From the NCBI RefSeq assembly GCF_014764385.1, contig NZ_CP061714.1, forward strand, positions 620,001 through 684,000: a stretch of DNA of 64,000 bases, given 5' to 3'. Shown here piece by piece: positions 63,326-64,000 of this stretch; the first letter of the stretch is position 1, and each line of letters starts with the position of its first letter. The DNA comes from Luteimonas sp. MC1825. GTDB taxonomy: Bacteria; Pseudomonadota; Gammaproteobacteria; Xanthomonadales; Xanthomonadaceae. The translations under genes were made by a program, and so were the position numbers. The notes beneath the pieces are model-generated. The model did not search any database and was not told the origin of the DNA. It saw nothing but the letters and a program-made list of their open reading frames with translations.

Positions 63326-63421
63326 TCAGGGCGTGCCGGTGCTCGGCATGTCGTCGCGGCCGAGCCAACCGTACAGGCCGCCGCCGATGATCGCGCCGAC
63401 GATCGGCGCCACGGCGGACCA
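63326..63421 (-). pseudogene. Probable aquaporin (AqpZ) C-terminal remnant
   Basis: The minus strand encodes a fragment, WSAVAPIVGAIIGGGLYGWL and a short hydrophilic tail before a stop. It resembles the last transmembrane helix of major intrinsic proteins (FWVAPIVGA-type). No full-length gene precedes it, as the next frame upstream is the small secreted protein. I infer a decayed aquaporin; a chance similarity is possible. Confidence 0.5.
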
Positions 63422-63470
63422 CGCGCGGTCCGCCACGTGTTTGCGCCTTGTCAACGCGCGCGGACGGGGA

Positions 63471-63920
63471 TCAGTTGCTGGAGACGAGCACGTCGCCGAA
63501 GTGCAGCGACTCGGCCACCGACATCGCCTGCGACATCTCCTGGTCGCTGCCGGCGCGCAGCGAGATGTGCGCGACCTGGTCGCGACCCAGTTCGACGATC
63601 GTCTCCCTGACCTTGACGCCGGTCGTGTCGGCCAGTTCGCCGCGATACCACCATGTCGGCTGACCGTCGATCATGGTCTCGTTCACGCGATCGCCGCGCC
63701 GCGGCTTGAAAGGCGCTTCGGCGCTGAGCATCACCGCCAGCACCTGGCCGCCGTCGCTGGCGCGGATCGCCTTGCAGAAGGTGTAGCCCCTGCCGTCGAG
63801 TTTTTCCCAGGCCAGGCCGCTGTCGGCGGGCAGGGCCGGACAGCCGCCGCCGGACTGCGATTGCGCGTGCACGGCGCCGGATATCATCAGGCAGGCCGAA
63901 GCCAGCAGGATCGTTTTCAT
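63471..63920 (-). CDS. Small secreted protein, unknown function
   Basis: A 149-residue protein with a clear signal peptide (MKTILLASACLMISGAVHAQ). The mature domain holds two cysteines (GGCPALP, FCKAIR) that may pair, TWWYRGELAD and a C-terminal VLVSSN. I do not recognise the family. GGGGGGACC upstream of the ATG may serve as ribosome site. Confidence 0.7.
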   Translation of the reverse strand: MKTILLASACLMISGAVHAQSQSGGGCPALPADSGLAWEKLDGRGYTFCKAIRASDGGQVLAVMLSAEAPFKPRRGDRVNETMIDGQPTWWYRGELADTTGVKVRETIVELGRDQVAHISLRAGSDQEMSQAMSVAESLHFGDVLVSSN

Positions 63921-64000
63921 TGTGTGGTCCCCCCCGGGCAGCGCAGGACAAGGCGCTGGCGTCTTGATACTCCCTTGTGGGGACCTGTCATTTTGTGACC
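63921..64000 (-). promoter_or_regulatory. Upstream region of the small secreted protein
   Basis: Eighty bases to the window edge. On the minus strand the run begins GGTCACAAAATGACAGG, with no firm -10 or -35. A promoter is inferred from position only. Confidence 0.25.

Overview
The window is 64 kb of very GC-rich, densely packed bacterial chromosome. Gene content and order point to a member of the Xanthomonadaceae/Lysobacteraceae (Luteimonas, Lysobacter or a relative). The main clues are metX-metB-hom behind a SAM-I riboswitch, a regulatory PTS cluster (ptsI, ptsH, an EIIA, rapZ, hprK, ptsN, hpf, rpoN) running into lptB-lptA-lptC-kdsC-kdsD, a DUF2066-permease-hda block facing purM-purN, and twitching ATPases pilT-pilU. 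The genus is an inference; no rRNA is present to test it. I found no tRNA, rRNA, CRISPR array, prophage or insertion sequence. The window is core chromosome with a few lineage-specific genes.

Layout. 0-2.1 kb: an M23 peptidase and a phytase-like lipoprotein on the minus strand. 2.2-5.9 kb: SAM-I riboswitch, then metX, metB and hom for methionine synthesis, meeting sdaA (serine deaminase) head-on. 7.3-12.6 kb: a small thioredoxin-fold protein, cytochrome b561 with a YceI lipoprotein, and a large propeller-type hybrid sensor kinase. 12.6-20.8 kb: hemE, a WGR protein, aroK-aroB, dodecin, a P-loop kinase, pdxH with a cobalamin-binding-type protein, DoxX, proC and yggS. 20.9-24.7 kb: pilT, pilU, a manganese-type superoxide dismutase, an unusual structured non-coding stretch and an FKBP isomerase. 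24.8-30.1 kb: a DUF4153 membrane protein, yqgE-ruvX-pyrB and mgtE. 30.2-41.1 kb: the long minus-strand PTS/RpoN/Lpt/Kds cluster. 41.2-49.6 kb: ibaG-murA, two DUF3108 paralogues, purM-purN, DUF2066-permease-hda and rnk. 49.7-64 kb: an M15 peptidase, purT, an exo/endonuclease-phosphatase lipoprotein, bpt, an EF-hand protein, an ECF sigma factor fused to a membrane domain, tesB, an amidase, an alpha/beta hydrolase, rlmKL, a pirin, a probable aquaporin remnant and a small secreted protein.

How the genes work together. Translational coupling is the rule: neighbouring genes often share ATGA, GTGA or TGATG junctions. The PTS cluster has enzyme I, HPr with both the His15 and Ser46 phosphosites, HPr kinase and two EIIA proteins, but no sugar-permease EIIB or EIIC. 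It therefore looks like a regulatory phosphorelay, placed next to rpoN and the LPS export and Kdo genes. Most long open frames opposite or inside real genes are artefacts of the high GC content and are not annotated.
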